Source: Larus michahellis (Eukaryota; Chordata; Aves; Charadriiformes; Laridae). Taken from it: a stretch of 64,000 bases of DNA. The notes under the pieces were generated by a model. The model saw only the letters and a list, made by a program, of their open reading frames with translations. It was not told the origin of the DNA and did not search any database. This document shows positions 1-14,478 of the stretch, piece after piece. The translations under genes were made by a program, and so were the position numbers. Every line of letters starts with the position of its first letter. Within the stretch, counting starts at the first letter, position 1. The stretch spans positions 116,135,579-116,199,578 of the forward strand of contig NC_133897.1 of NCBI RefSeq assembly GCF_964199755.1. Direction: 5' to 3'.

Positions 1-1907
1 CACACAGTGCCAAGTGTGTCCAGAGTGAAGCATTCCTACAACTGCTCTGCGGAGAGAGCGCCCTGGAGCGCTTGGGGCCAGGGGGTGCCCAGGCTGCGCG
101 TTGGAAGGATGCTCATGTGGTGCTGTACCAAGAAATAGTGCCACCTAGTGATGAGCTTCAGTTTTATACAGCGTTTGTTTTGTGGGCTGGAGAAAAATGC
201 TTGCACTACCACATCCAAGAATGTACGCCCCAAAATTGTTTATTTCTCAGTACCGCATAATTTCCTGCATAAACAATACAAAATAGGAATTAATTTATCC
301 ATTCTGAAAACATGGTATTTTTTTTTAAATGCGGAGCTCTTAACTCCTTCAGTTTTCTTATTTCTACTACTTTTTCCTTCAGTTTTTCCACCTTCTTTCT
401 CATTTATGCCAGTCTTGAGAGAAAAAAAAAAATTTAAGCAAAATGTATAAAATTTTTGTATCCTTTCCATCTAAAATTCTCAAATACTTTGGTGCTGTTG
501 AAATGTTTTCCTAGACTTGTTTTCTTTGGACTGTCTAAAAGCCTTCAAAATTATCTGTTTCATACTTAAGTTCTAATGCAATAGACAGCAAGCAATTTAC
601 AGTGAACATTTTCCCTCCTTTCACTTAATTCTCTCCATTCCCTCCCTTCTGCGGAGTTAGGATGACAGTGCGAATATTTGTGATTAACTTGTTGCTTAAT
701 GAAGCAGAATCAGTCTGTGTCATATGATGCTTCTTTAGGAATCTCATTAATGTCACAGGAACTGTGAGCAGTGGCTCACAGTAAAAGTCTGCCTAGTCCA
801 GTGTGACCTAGCTGTAAAGAGATGTGTATTCCGGGTGTGGAAAGCAGGGAGCAAAGCCTTATCCATCCTTTGGTGAGCTGGCATTCCCATGGACTGTGTC
901 GGCACTGCAAAGGCAACTGCACTGAACAGGTTGGGGCCAGGGGACTGGTCTACTTGTTTGCAGTCATGTTGTACCACTTTCTTGCTCCAGGGCCAGAAAA
1001 AAACCCAAGATCATCCCCAGCGCCTGCATTTGGCTGTACACAACAGTGAGGAGCGCAGCAAGCCTGTCAGCATTGCTCAGGCTGGAGTTTTGCTCAACAT
1101 TCACATGTTGATGCTTCCTATGAAGGTGGGAACCACAAAGCTGGGGTTAAATGAGATTGTCCAAGTCTCATCCTGATTTTTCAGCAAGTCAGAGTTGGCC
1201 CATAAAGTGGGGAAGCGGAAGCCCAGCAGCTGTGTCCTCTTCCTGCTTCTTACATTTCTAGGTGGAGCACCACTGGGTTGTTTCTACTGACTCCTTGGAT
1301 GCCTTCAACAAATAATAGATGCTGTGGTGTCTACCCTACCAGGTCCCTGGAGGGTCTTATTGTTTTGGTTTGTTTTTTTTTTTTTTTTTTTCCTTCCTGA
1401 ACTTTGGATTCATCAGGTTTTTTGAAAATCTCTTTCTCTCTTTCTCTGTATTTCCTCCTCTTTTTGGAGGAGAGCAAGCACTGGATTCTTTTAGCCTATT
1501 CATAAGGGGAGAGCAGCAGCAATGGCTATATGCAGGTATTGAGAGAAGACATAGAATCAGGGAAGCCTGTGATATCCTCCCAGAATCCTCTCCCAACCTC
1601 TTCTATGTTTTACTCACAGAGGGGTAAGCAACCCTGAGCCAGATGTGGTATTTGGTAACCAATGATGAACTACTTTCATGAGCTTGCCTAGTATGTAGTC
1701 CTTGAATTCATGTAAATTTAGCATTCACAATATCCTTTGCAGGTGTTTTTGGATTCCTTTGCAAGGTTGCTATTTCTTACATAAAGAACTTCACCTTACT
1801 AATTTTGAACCTACCTATTTCTATTTTTATTCAGTGCTCTAGACTTTGTATTGGAAGAAAAGCTAAGGCTGAGTTGTGCGTCCACTTCTTTTGTGTTCTT
1901 TCCAGTT
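1..1907. other. Intergenic stretch, no gene seen
   Basis: No exon-like or known repeat sequence recognised. It is AT-rich, with a T-run at about 1370-1391 inside a pyrimidine-rich stretch. The short open frames overlap one another on both strands and show no family resemblance. Confidence 0.5.
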
Positions 1908-2092
1908 CTTTCAACTGGAACAGGTTGCCCAGAGAGGTGGTGGATGCCCCATCCCTGGAAGTTTTTAAGGCTAGGCCAGATGGGACTCTGAGCAACCTGA
2001 TTTAGTGGGAGGTGTCCCTGCCCATGGCAGGGGTGTTGGAAGTAGATGATCTTGAAGGTCCCTTCCAACCCTAACAATTCTATGATTCTGTG
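1908..2092 (+). repeat. CR1 LINE, 3' end fragment
   Basis: Sense CR1 tail. The last codons of the reverse-transcriptase ORF are readable ([19 protein letters not shown]), followed by the short CR1 3' UTR with the 'CCCTGCCCATGGCAGGGG' hairpin. It ends in the CR1-specific ATTCTATG ATTCTGTG octamers. 5'-truncated, about 185 bp. Its wording ([21 protein letters not shown]) places it with the copies at 16.6, 26.3, 31.4 and 43.5 kb. Confidence 0.9.
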
Positions 2093-2727
2093 CTACTTTT
2101 GCCTCTTGTGTGTTCTGTCAGCTGTGGCAAAGGGTCCCTTGTGTAATTTTTCTTGTACAGAGGCTATTCCATACCCTTGCTCATCATAGAATTAAGACTG
2201 GGGATATCCATAGGAAACAAACAAAAGAGTGTAAAAAAGGAGACTAGATTAAAAAGCATATTTGGGATTTTCACACTGAATTAAGAATTAAAAATGAGTG
2301 AAACTTCGGTGGTTTTGCCAGTTAAGAGATTTTTCTGAGTGTGTTATCACTGTCCAACCGGAGTCGCAAATGCTACTTGCAGAGGCTAAGTATTGACAGC
2401 ACAATCGAATATTTCCAAATTTTGTTCTAAGTCACTTCTAGGTCAAAACAGTCATTTAACAAAAGCATTTTGACTGTCAGTTGCTTCACCTAGTATTTTG
2501 GCTCATTCTTGTGCCTTTCCATCTTCTGTTCCCTGATTGCAGCTGGCATCTGTTGTCTCTGTCACACTCTCCCAAGTGCAATGCTGTTATTAGTCAAACT
2601 GACAGTCATTCTTTTTGTAATGCTGGGAGTGTCCCAGAGTTGTTCTGGAATTTCTCCAAAAATAGCTCCAGCGCTGTGATCCAAACAGAAAACCTTTGAG
2701 AAGTTGTGAGTGAAAGAAGGGATTTTG
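2093..2727. other. Intergenic stretch, nothing recognised
   Basis: Unique-looking AT-rich sequence between two CR1 insertions. No splice-bounded exon or promoter motif cluster was seen. Confidence 0.4.
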
Positions 2728-4045
2728 AATCACAGAATTTTCAGAGTTGGAAGGGACCTCTAGAGATCATCTAGTCCAACTCCCCTGCTAAAGCAGGACT
2801 GCCTAGAGCACATCACTCAGGACTGTGTCCAGGCGGGTCTCGAAAGTCTCCAGAGAAGGGGACTCCACAACCTCCCTGGGCAGCCTGTTCCAGTGCTCTG
2901 TCACCCTCACCGTAAAGAAGTTTTTTCTCATATTTGATCGGAACTTCCTATGTTCCAGCTTGTGCCCGTTGCCCCTCGTCCTGTCACTGGGAACCAATGA
3001 AAAGAGTCTGGCACCATCCTCCTTAAACCCACCCTTTAGATGCTTGTAAACATTAATAAGGTCTCCCCTCAGCCTTCTGTTCTCCAGGCTAAAGAGTCCC
3101 AGCTCTTTCAGCCTTTCCTCATAAGGGAGATGCTCCAGTCCCTCAGTCATCTTAGCTGCCCTTTGCTGGACTCGCTCCAGCAGTTCCCTGTCCCTCTTGA
3201 ACTGGGGAGCCCAAAACTGGACGCAGTATTCCAGTTGTGGCCTTACCAGTGCAGAGTAGAGGGGGAGAATGACCTCCTTTGACCTACCGGCCACACTCTT
3301 CCCTATGCATGCCAGGATTCCATTGGCCTTCTTGGCAACAAGGGCACATTGTTGGCTCATGGATAATTTACTGTCTACCAGGACCCCCAGATCCTTTTCC
3401 TCAGAACTACTTCCCAGCAGGTCCACCCCTAACCTATACTGGTGCTTAGCATTCTTCCTCCCCAGGTGGAGGACCTTGCACTTGCTTTTGTTGAACCTCA
3501 TTAGGTTCTTCTCTGCCCAGCTCTCCAGCCTGTCCAGGTCACGCTGGATGGCAGCACGGCCCTCTGGAGTGTCAGCCACCCCTCCCAGTTTGGTATCATC
3601 AGCAGACTTGCTGAGGATACACTCTGTCCCCTCATCCAGGTCATTAATGAATATACTGAACAAAATTGGACCGAGTATTGACCCCTGAGGGACACCACCG
3701 GTTACAGGCCTCCAACTAGACTCTATGCCGCTGATCACAACCCTCTGAGTTCTGTCACACAGCCAGCTCTCAATCCACCTCACTGTCACCTCATCTAGCC
3801 CATACTTCCTCAGCTTCCTAATGAGGATGTTATGGGAGACAGTGTCAAAAGCCTTGCCAAAGTCAAGGTAGGTAATATCAACGGCTCTCCCCTCATCCAG
3901 TCAGCCAGTTATAACATCACAGAAAGCTATCAGATTGGTCAAGCATGATTTAGCCTTGGTAAATCCATGTTGACCACTTCCAATAACTTCCTGTTCCTCT
4001 ACGTGTTTGGAGATAACATTCAGATCCAGAATGCGTGTCTTCACT
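2728..4045 (-). repeat. CR1 LINE, 1.3 kb 5'-truncated copy with RT C-terminal half
   Basis: Longest CR1 copy in the window, in antisense orientation. A 328-residue open frame (3789-2803) covers the C-terminal part of the reverse transcriptase: [11 protein letters not shown] motif, then the catalytic ADDTKLGG block, then the conserved EYCVQFWAP and [14 protein letters not shown] blocks. The frame continues upstream through readable sequence ([15 protein letters not shown]) until a stop near 3900. The residue before ADD is Ser (SKSADDTK), whereas the other long copy reads Phe there (GKFADDTK). The 3' tail octamers lie at 2728-2750. The distal boundary near 4045 is approximate. It belongs to the [13 protein letters not shown] subfamily, like the copies at 19.8, 36.7 and 40.1 kb. 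Confidence 0.95.
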
Positions 4046-7000
4046 TGGGTCTCTTGGAAGGCCTCAGAGCCCGACTTCTATCCTCCTGCAGGGTATTCCT
4101 GTGTTTTTGAGCACAGACCTCATAAATAAAAACGGTAAGTTACTGCTTTCCCAGGTGGTCCCTGCCACAATGTAGATGCTGAAGCATGAAAAATAAATGC
4201 TCTCAGGGAATGTACTGGAGCCTATAGAAGAAAGATAGATTCTTTCTCCATATTGAAAATGAGAAATAGCTCTGTTTTGACTTTTTGGTAACTTCCAGTG
4301 TGCATAGCTGAGGAAAAGGCGAGAACATAAGTTCTCTAGAGCGTCGTATGACAACAATATGCCAGGGCCAAGGACAAAGCAGAGAAATGTAATGGAACAT
4401 AAATAAAATAAAGTCAGTCTCTGAAGTGTTGTAAAATCGGAGAAAATGAAAAACTCCAGTATGATTTATTAAATCTGCAGCTTGGACACTGTATGGATGG
4501 GCACTGAAACATGTTTGACCAGAGTATTGAGGGACTGGACTCAGCAGACAATGTGCTCCTTGCATTCCCAAGTCCAAAGTCCTTTATATATAAGAACACA
4601 AATTTAAAAAAAAAAAAAGAAAGAAAAAGTTGAAAAGTACATCTTGGGCTGTTGATTTCTGCCAGATTTTTGTCCCTTGCTACCTGTTCACTATGATGAA
4701 GAAGTCACGGTAGTGCCACTTGTGCTGTATGTTCTTCACTTGTTTTTTATCCCAGCTTTTAAATTCCAATAATTTTAAGCAAATCTTTGTGGGTTTTTCT
4801 CCCCTTTTTGCACTAGTTTTGAACAGAATATTGCCAGGCGCTATGATTCCACAATGATTATAAGTGAAATGCAGAACTGAGTGTTGCTAAGATGTTCTCA
4901 GTAAGAAGACAGTGAGGCCTCCTGTCTTTCAGACACATGTAATTAATTGTGCTAAACCTAAGGACATAGATATGTGCCCTCCCCTTGCATGTTAAATTAG
5001 TGTTTTTATCTATCTGACAATGTATACATACAAATAAGGAAGGAAATGAAATGTGTTCAATGCTTGGCCGAAGGCCTAAAATGATATTTTAAAACATACC
5101 CAGAAAACAGGAAGGAGCGTATTTAGTCAGGTGTTTGACATAAAAAGTCAGCTGTTATCAGCTTTTTTATTAGGTGATGTCTATGCAGGTTTGGTTGGCT
5201 GGTGGAGCAATTTCAAAATCAACGTGCTTCTTGTGGGGTGGTAATACATTGCCAGTATAAAACCTGTTGCATTAGAGATGGTTAGCTCACAATTAAGGAA
5301 GAAGAATTAGATAGAGGGGAAAAAAAACGTCTGTTAGATACAATGCTAAGTCAAGGCTCAAGTTACTTGCGTTTGACGCCAACTCTATTTTAGGAAATGC
5401 TGAGACAGGGCTTGCAGACCTCATTTTACACCCACTCACTTGAATATGCTAGACAGAGGCTGGAAATTATTGTGAAATGCTGTCTTTTAACTCCCAAGGA
5501 GCTATGCCCGCAACATTCATAAGGAAAAAGCCAAAACATAGTTCAATATTTAATTTAGTGAGGTTGTACTCACTGATACTCTAAAATTGTCAAAGTGAGG
5601 AAATTAAAAATTAAATAAATAATAAATAATAATAATAAATAAATAAATAAAGGATTAAATAAACCTTGCAAAATTGAGCAGCGGCAGTTTACAGGAATGC
5701 CAAAATGGATGCTGCTGTCACACACCATCTGCCCCTTTAGGCACGCATATTAAGTTTAGTGTTGACCTGCCCAATCCTGTAGTATTTGTAACTGACTTCC
5801 AAGCTTTATCACAGCACAAGGCTGGTTTACTAAGGCACCGAATCATGTCTGCGTGGCAGAGGAGTCTGCACGCAGCAAGCGGTTGGGATTTTCCAGGAGG
5901 TGGTTTGATTTCCTGCTCTCCTGCTAATTACATGCTTCTGAGAAACACGTAAACATCTTCTCTTAGATATATTACATTCATGCAAACTGCATGACCCCTT
6001 AAGCCCTGTGATGCAACGTCTGTTATGTATGAACTGTTCTCTAGGGAATATCACGTTTGGTCTGAAAGGATTCCTTGGCAGTATTTATTTCTGTATTGTT
6101 GAAATTTGCAATACAAGTTATTTTTTTAAAGGTCTAGCGCAGGGATTCCCAAAGGACATGCTACCACAGCAGCCTGTGCGCTTTGCTCCCAGCAACTGAG
6201 TTTGAGTGGTCCCAGGAAAAACGTGTACAGACTGCAGAGGAAAATGGGAAGATCAGCCTCCTTTTATCTTTTTTTTTTCTTAAGATTAAAAGTTTCCTAT
6301 CTAATATATCAAAAGTTTAGGAAAACAGTGATCTCTATGGAGTTGCAGCTCAGAGCACAACAAAAATGAGCTGTGTGGAATTTATTTTTTTCCTGGTATT
6401 GTTTTTCAACATTTCATGATAACTTGTTTTTAAGTTGCATTTTGAGAGGCATTTACTGAGTTCTCCTTGCTTCAACACTGTTTGTGGCTTCTATAATACT
6501 GTTTCTGAGTTACTGTCATGCTAAATCATTTTTCCAGAGGAGGTTATCTAAAAATGACGGTAGAGTTGTTTGAAAAATTAAGTAAGCAAGCCAAAATAGG
6601 TGTATGGATACATGGGCAATACCAATGGCAGATTAACTGCTGAGAACCAAAATGTTCCTGACTCTGGTTATTACTCACCCGTTATTTGGACTTACATTGT
6701 CTGAATGCCTTCAGTATGGTAGAAGAGCTATTTGTTGCCATTTGAAGTTCTGCAGGAACATACCAAATAATAGGCTAGCTCCTGACAAGAAAAGGCCATG
6801 GCCACGAGAAATGTGATGACAAGATTTCAGGCATTTTCCAGCTTTCGGAACCAAAAGCACACCGTTACTGATGGAAGTCCTGTGCCAGGATGGGGCCCCT
6901 GTGTTACATTTCATTTCTCAACATAAGCTAGTGATCCTAGAAACAAGCGATCTAATGATAGCTCTTAGGTCAGTGGTGAAATGGATCCTTACTTCAGAGT

Positions 7001-9914
7001 GTACGAGCACCACCTCTGTGACATCAGTTAATTGCTGAGCTAGTATATTAAGTTGACTTATGATGTTGTGAAATGCTTTGGTCATCTGATCACTGTGTGA
7101 TAAAAGATGACTTTATTTGCTTCAATGCATCGTAAAGAACAGAAGTAAGTGTATCCTGAGTTGGTTAAAAAGCTGCATATTACAGATGTCTCCAGCAACA
7201 GTCAGAGGAGGGGGAAAACAAAAAAAAAGCAGGCAAGCATATACTGGCAGCACTTCACACAGACGTTCTCCTCGTTGGAGGTTTATGTGCAGCTGCAAGA
7301 GCTCTTTGGCTTCCGTTTGACTTTTGTGGATGTAGCTTAGAACAGGGTAAATGGGTCATGTAAAGTAAATCACTGCTTTTCAGTAGTGCTTCACAGGCCA
7401 TTATATCTCGCTGTAGATGTAAGACTTAAATGTGTGCATCAGCCTATGAAAATAGTTTTTTGTCATAAACTTCATCTGGCATGGAGCTTGGAGACCATTA
7501 TAGATGAATCCCAAGGGAGAAAAGATTAGCTTCCAAGATTTTGACTGCAAAATGCTAAGTCTAAGTAATCAGAAGCTTAAGCTGTTTCAGTGACCAAAGT
7601 TATTTTTTATTTTTGGAAGTGGATTATTGATGACACATCCCTACAGCCCTCGGCATGCAACCTCAGCTGTCTGGACATTCCTTGCTGCCTAGCTACAAAA
7701 TGCATCTGATGCTCTTTTATGGTCTCTTGGCTGGCTCTGTAGGTCATGTAGCCTTCCAGTAGTTAAGGGGTTTGTCCCTACTCACGGGTTACCTGTCTAC
7801 TACGTTACATACTAGGGAAACCTGAACTTGGAAGGTCATCATTAGACTGAACATCCTTGGAAATTCTTCCTCAATATCATGCCTCCCTGAGTAGGTATCT
7901 TTACATTAATGCAGTTTCCTGTCCTCCCGATGCCCTGATCAGAGAGAGCAGCCAAGAGCACGAGAAGGAACAAAGCAGCTTCATCCGATGTTTCAGCTGG
8001 CTGTTCAAAAATTAAGAGTAGCAGTACAGAAGATTTTGAAGTGGACAACTTCCTCTCAAGGAGGATACCAGATTTTTATTTTTTTTTTAATGTAACTCAT
8101 ATTTATGATTTTAAAGTCACTACTTCAAAAAACTTATTTACAGCAAGAAAACTGCAGCTGGCTTGTCTGCTGATTACACAATGTAATTAACATACCAGCA
8201 CCTGAAATTTACTGAGAAGGGAGGATGAGGAAGAGAATGGTTTGGGGACTCAGTGTTCATAAGAGAAGAAAACTGATCCTCTGAATCTTATGCCATTTAG
8301 ACATTCAAAGGGGGAAAATAATCAAGATAGTCTAACATCTACCCTTAGTGCAGGCAGCTTCCATGTACGTACACAATATTGAATTGCATAGATGTGACAA
8401 GATCAGTCTGAAGAAGTGACAGTGTAACTGTTCTTTGGCCTAATATTACCTAGCAATGTTTCAACAAGCCCATGTTCCCTAGATCCCCACAGTATTGTCT
8501 TTGCCATATGGGCAGTGTAGGTGACAACTTCCATACATGCCTGTAAACTACATTCTAAAAGAAAAATCAGCTGTTGCTGGAACCTTGCAGGCATCTCATG
8601 AAGAAACACCTCAGCACCCACACTGAAGAGCACTGAGATATTTTAAAAACAAATTTTTGAGAAAAGGAGCAGGTGTGGCAGTCTGAAGCAGTATAGCAAA
8701 GAACATAGTCTGAGTAGGAAAAAAATTGAAGCTCAGTTCCAGTTAGCCGATAAAACACAAAATTGGGAAAAGAATGGCTGAAAACACAATTTAATTAAGC
8801 ACAGCAGCGGAAGAAACCACCCAAGAATTAAAAAAAAATTAAAAAAATAATAGAAGTATGACAACTGAGTATACTTTGTCAAGTTAACTTATTTAACAAA
8901 GCTAAATCCAGAATATCTTCTAAGAACTACCATACTGAGAACACAAGCAAGATCAGTAACCAAGCCTTCATGCTACCTCATGGGAATCGAGACAAACCCT
9001 CCATCCAGCATAAGCTGTCACAGCCTTTACAAACCCTTTAGCCGAAGTAGAATTCCTATTCCTTGGAGTCTTAAGTCATGTGAAATAGCTCAGGGCATGG
9101 TTTCTGGATAAGAGGTCACCACTTTAATTGATAAATACATAGATAAGAAATTCCCCTCACACGTTTCAGCTTGCAGTATCCAAGAGAATGAGACACATAG
9201 AAGGACATGATCATGCTAAGATCTAAGAGAACAGCCTTTCTCATTTCTTGGTATTTGGGACAACAGCATCAGCACAGCTGTCTTGCTTTTGCTTAAAAGC
9301 CATCTTATTGATGGAGCAGAGGAAAATGTATGATCTTTTAAAAAGTGAGGGGGGGCTTTAGCACATACAGGGTTTTAGTGCTCACATTCTCACATGCAAA
9401 TTAAAAGCTGCAGAACAGTAAAGCTTTATGTAGGTTTTCTGGCCATGTATTGCTGTTAATTAGTGCCAGCACAGACACTGTAGCTCAGAGACGGATTCCT
9501 TTGCACAAGCTTCCTTCAGCAGAAGAAAGAAAAATATGCTGAATTCCCACTTATTGCCAGCATAAAAACTTCACAGACAGGGATGCAAAAATGCTGGGCA
9601 TGGTATCTGCTTAAGAATCATAAATGTTTCCTGCCCACCATTAGGCAATTTTAAGAATCATCCCTAACGATTTCTTTGTCTAACTACTTACACCAGTCAG
9701 ATCCCACTTCAAAAACCTGAGATAAGAGATCTGTACAGCTGCATTTTTAGACACCAGCATATACTGCTAGGAGCATTTCAGAACTTTGTGACATTGCACA
9801 AAACATTATGAAAATAAGTTTTCCAGCTTCATTTGCAATTGTAAGTAAAATACAGTTAATACACCTGCATTTGTAAATGCATAATAGAAATCTCATTCTT
9901 CACAAAAGAACTGA
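4046..9914. other. Intergenic region 3' of MYL12A
   Basis: Nearly 6 kb with no recognised gene or CR1. It contains an A-run at about 4604-4618 and an AAT/AAAT simple repeat at 5606-5652. No CpG-rich stretch is present, so no housekeeping-type promoter of a further gene is visible downstream of MYL12A. Confidence 0.45.
5606..5652. repeat. AAT/AAAT microsatellite
   Basis: Interrupted tri- and tetranucleotide tract of AAT and AAAT units with no CR1 tail beside it. Probably length-variable. Confidence 0.8.
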
Positions 9915-10244
9915 GGTATTTTATCTATATAGCAATCTTTATTTCAAAAGGCATTTATTACAAAAATGTAAAAATCCAGCTAGATCAGAAATACTGAGAT
10001 TATTTTACTGGACTCTCAAGTCCATGGATCTTTGTCCCCATATCCTTTTCCTCACAACATTTTCCCCACTTCCAGTCTGATTACACAGGTGCAAATGTGC
10101 CTAAACGGCCTGGAATAGATAAATACATTGAGAAAGGCAAAAGCTGTAAAGCTAAATGCATGCAAGAAGTTCTATCAGGAAGAAACCCTCAAAAATAAAC
10201 ATAAGTGTAAAGTAGAGATAATCTGCAGGTATCCAGGGATCTGC
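9915..10244 (-). other. MYL12A: MYL12A 3' UTR with two poly(A) signals
   Basis: Sequence following the MYL12A stop codon. Two AATAAA hexamers (minus strand) sit at 9959-9954 and 9943-9938, about 290-310 nt after the stop. Cleavage is expected 10-30 nt further on, near 9915-9925. The end point is inferred from the signals, not from transcript data. Confidence 0.65.
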
Positions 10245-10469
<225 letters not shown>

Positions 10470-11342
10470 CTAATAGATGGACAATAATTTCTTTAAATTC
10501 TTCGTTTCAATTAAAAAGACCTACAGTCTTTGTTGCCAAATGAAAACAAAGCCATTAAAACCTATTACTATAATTGCCAAGTAATTACAAGCACTCAATC
10601 AAGTCAAGCCTCTTAGTTCATTCGCATGGTCTCACTACAAGTAAAGGCCGTTTTATGATTTGCCTGTGTTGTTTCAAAGAATATACAGATTTGTCAGTAT
10701 ATATATTGGACCGTCTTCCCAACAGCAGGGCTATACTCCTGGTAGTACTGAGAGCCTTCTAACAACTCTACATTTCACACAAAGGGATGAAAACCACTAA
10801 GAAAAAAATAATGATAGAACTCAACTACCAAGGCTCAATAAGTACAAGAAACACAGGGAAGTTTGAAATATTTCAAAGATTTTAAATTGATTTTAAATCA
10901 GTGACAAAACTCACATTTACTAGACTGGTTGCAAAGAACACATTTTTGGCATTGGTTATTAAACAAGCAGCCTTACATAAATTGTGATTCCTTCTATCAC
11001 CACTCTTGTGAGTCACACGAGGTTTTTCTTATATTAATTTCCTTCTCCTTTAAGTACAGCTTAACAGAGGGAAGGTGGATACAAGTTGCTGACAGAGAAC
11101 AAGTTCTTCATAAAGCACACCAGCTTTGAAGACAAGGGTTCCCCTTACAAAAGTTGCCCTGAAGTTGAATTTTAAGTTAGGAAAAAATCAAAATATTTTT
11201 TTCCTTTCTCCTTTCTTGAATAACAGAACCGAAGTCACAAAAGTTTGGGATTTAAAGTTTTATAGCGTTTGGAAAGGTAATTTCAGCTGCTGAGGATACA
11301 TGGGATGAGTTTAGTTTGCAGAAATCAGAATTTTCAGAGTTA

Positions 11343-11591
<249 letters not shown>

Positions 11592-11666
11592 TCATATTTG
11601 GTTCAGCTTTCAAACTAAAAGTAATCTGTATAATGCAATACAAACAGAGACACCTCTCATTAGCTA

Positions 11667-12119
<453 letters not shown>

Positions 12120-14478
12120 TCAGGATTCAGGGACTGGCACTGTAGGCCAACCGTAGGCTACATGAAAAAAACCCAATCAAATCATAGTTCTTGAAATTAA
12201 ACTCACCCAGTGCTTGTATTGCTGATTCAATACTCTCTTTGCATCTTCCACAAGATAAGATTAGTACATACTTAGCAGTTTAGGAGGCACTATTGACCTA
12301 CCACGTAGAAGGATATGGGCTGCTAACCCAGCATAGTATGTAGTGGTTAAATGAATCAAGCAGTATCCTAAACTAACATTTGGGAAGGGGAAAAAAAGGT
12401 ATTTTAGGCTCATATTAGCATTTTTGTTAGAATAGCTGCTCTTAAAAGAGCAGTAGGTCTCAGTACACAGAATGACCGTGATGAGAGCTTAATGTTTTTG
12501 TGAAGATCATTGGATGGTGCTGGAGCTGGGAGAGAGATCTGCCAAAGAACGCCTATTAGAGTTCTTTCATCAAAGTCAACTAGAGGATTGTGTGTGTTAG
12601 AAAAAGGATACTGGCGTGTTTCGAAAGCGCTACATTGCTGTTCTCTTACACAGTGGAACTATTACACAATACATATGCAAATGCAAGCATATTCTTTTTT
12701 AAATTAATTAATGACATAATAGTTTTAAAATTATGAAGACTGTTTCTTTTAAATTATCAACCTTTAAAAACATTTATATATTCTCGTAGAATCTTTATAT
12801 AGTTTCATGTATCACAAATATACTAATTTCATTGTCTCCCTCGAGCAGTCAAATGAAGAAATAAACATGTTAGTTTACATGCTGTGACACTAATATTATC
12901 AGGGTAGAAGTGAGGCTTTCAAGTTAAGTACTTCTCTTTAGCTGGGAAGATACATTTAGCATTCAACTGTGGTTGACAGTACAAACACAAAAAGCTGAGT
13001 CATTCACTGAAACGCAAACAGAAAAACCTCAACATTGCTACTGGATCAAAGTAAGGTAGACCCTCTCTAATGTTGTTTCTAAAAGTCTCATACACCTCTA
13101 TGCCTTAGTTTTATTTTATGCAAGCAATCCGCGCTGCTAAAATCTTTTATCATGCCCAAACCAAATGTTGTGCAAACTGGATTCCTTCCATCCTTGATTT
13201 TGAAATCTACAGGAAGCACCTGCAGGAAGCATCATGAAAGGACACATTTAAGCTTCACCTTTAGTCACAAGAATGCCAACATTTTGAAATTTAAACTGAG
13301 TATTAATTTTGTAAGTTTTAAGAAGTTATCTGGTCAGAAGTGCAATTCTAATCAGAGTCACTGCACAGTTCTAATGGTTTCTCAGATAGTTTGCCCAAAG
13401 TTACTGCATTTTCTGTTACACTCCTGAAAAGCAGACTAAAGTCACTAACTTGGATTCATCCTTAAAAAAACAGGGAGTAAAATTAAGCAAAGTAACTCCC
13501 TTACATGGTCAATCAATCCAATATTCAGGTAAAAAAAATCAGTTAGTTTTTTTTGTTTTAATTAAAGCAAAAATTTTACCTTGCTTTGTATCAGATACAG
13601 GACATGCTGTACCAAGCATCTGGATCATAAAAGGATATTCCATGGTTACGTCCTTCTCAGTCTGTCTACAAACAGCGCTACTGATTTCCCCTGCTAACTC
13701 CACACTTTTAAATCCTACGTGCATACACAACGTTCTTCTGACATATAAAAAAACCTATTATGTCTCGAACTAAAAATAGCCTATGAAATGCAACTGTGCA
13801 TCATTCAACGACACTGAAGTTCTCTTCATTGCATTCACTAACCACAAGCTATCTGAGATGTTTGGCCTCCAACAACACTTCAACAAATAAATATGAACTC
13901 CTGACATCTAGATATTTATGAAGACAGCTGACAATAAAGGTAGTTTGCTTTCAAGCTGCAGACAAGGGTTGTGCATAACTTCAGTCTTTTTTATTCTGTA
14001 AAAACACTCATACAAGTTACTATTACACTCTGAATTATCGATTAAAAGTTCCACTACCCAGAATAGAATTAAACAGTATCTGTTAATAACTGTTCTCTGA
14101 AATAATTCATAGTTTTCAGAATATGGCCTATTCAAAGTAAACTAAAAAGTTTGCATGTGCTGCAAGGCAGCACTCCCAGCAAACCACCACCTGCGATTCT
14201 CTCAGGTATAATTCAATGCTAATCGAGAGGAGTTAACAACAAAAGCAGACTACTGCTGACTGTAGCTACACACAGCAGGAAGAAAGCCTGTTTCTTTTCT
14301 AATTCTGTTCAGAAGATTGCCGTATCAGAATATCATACTAGAGAAGACAAAAAGTTTGCCAATGCTTGCATTACTAATTTCTAAGTTTCTCTCAGGCAGG
14401 CTTGGGAGGCAGCCATACAGAATACAGAAAGCACAACTCTTACTTGAAGAGACCTGTCAGCCTGCAGTGCAGCTATGC

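Noticed and set aside
3269-3688. 139-residue plus-strand open frame
   Set aside because: It is the complementary strand of the CR1 ORF2 fragment, whose minus-strand frame is the real (LINE) reading.
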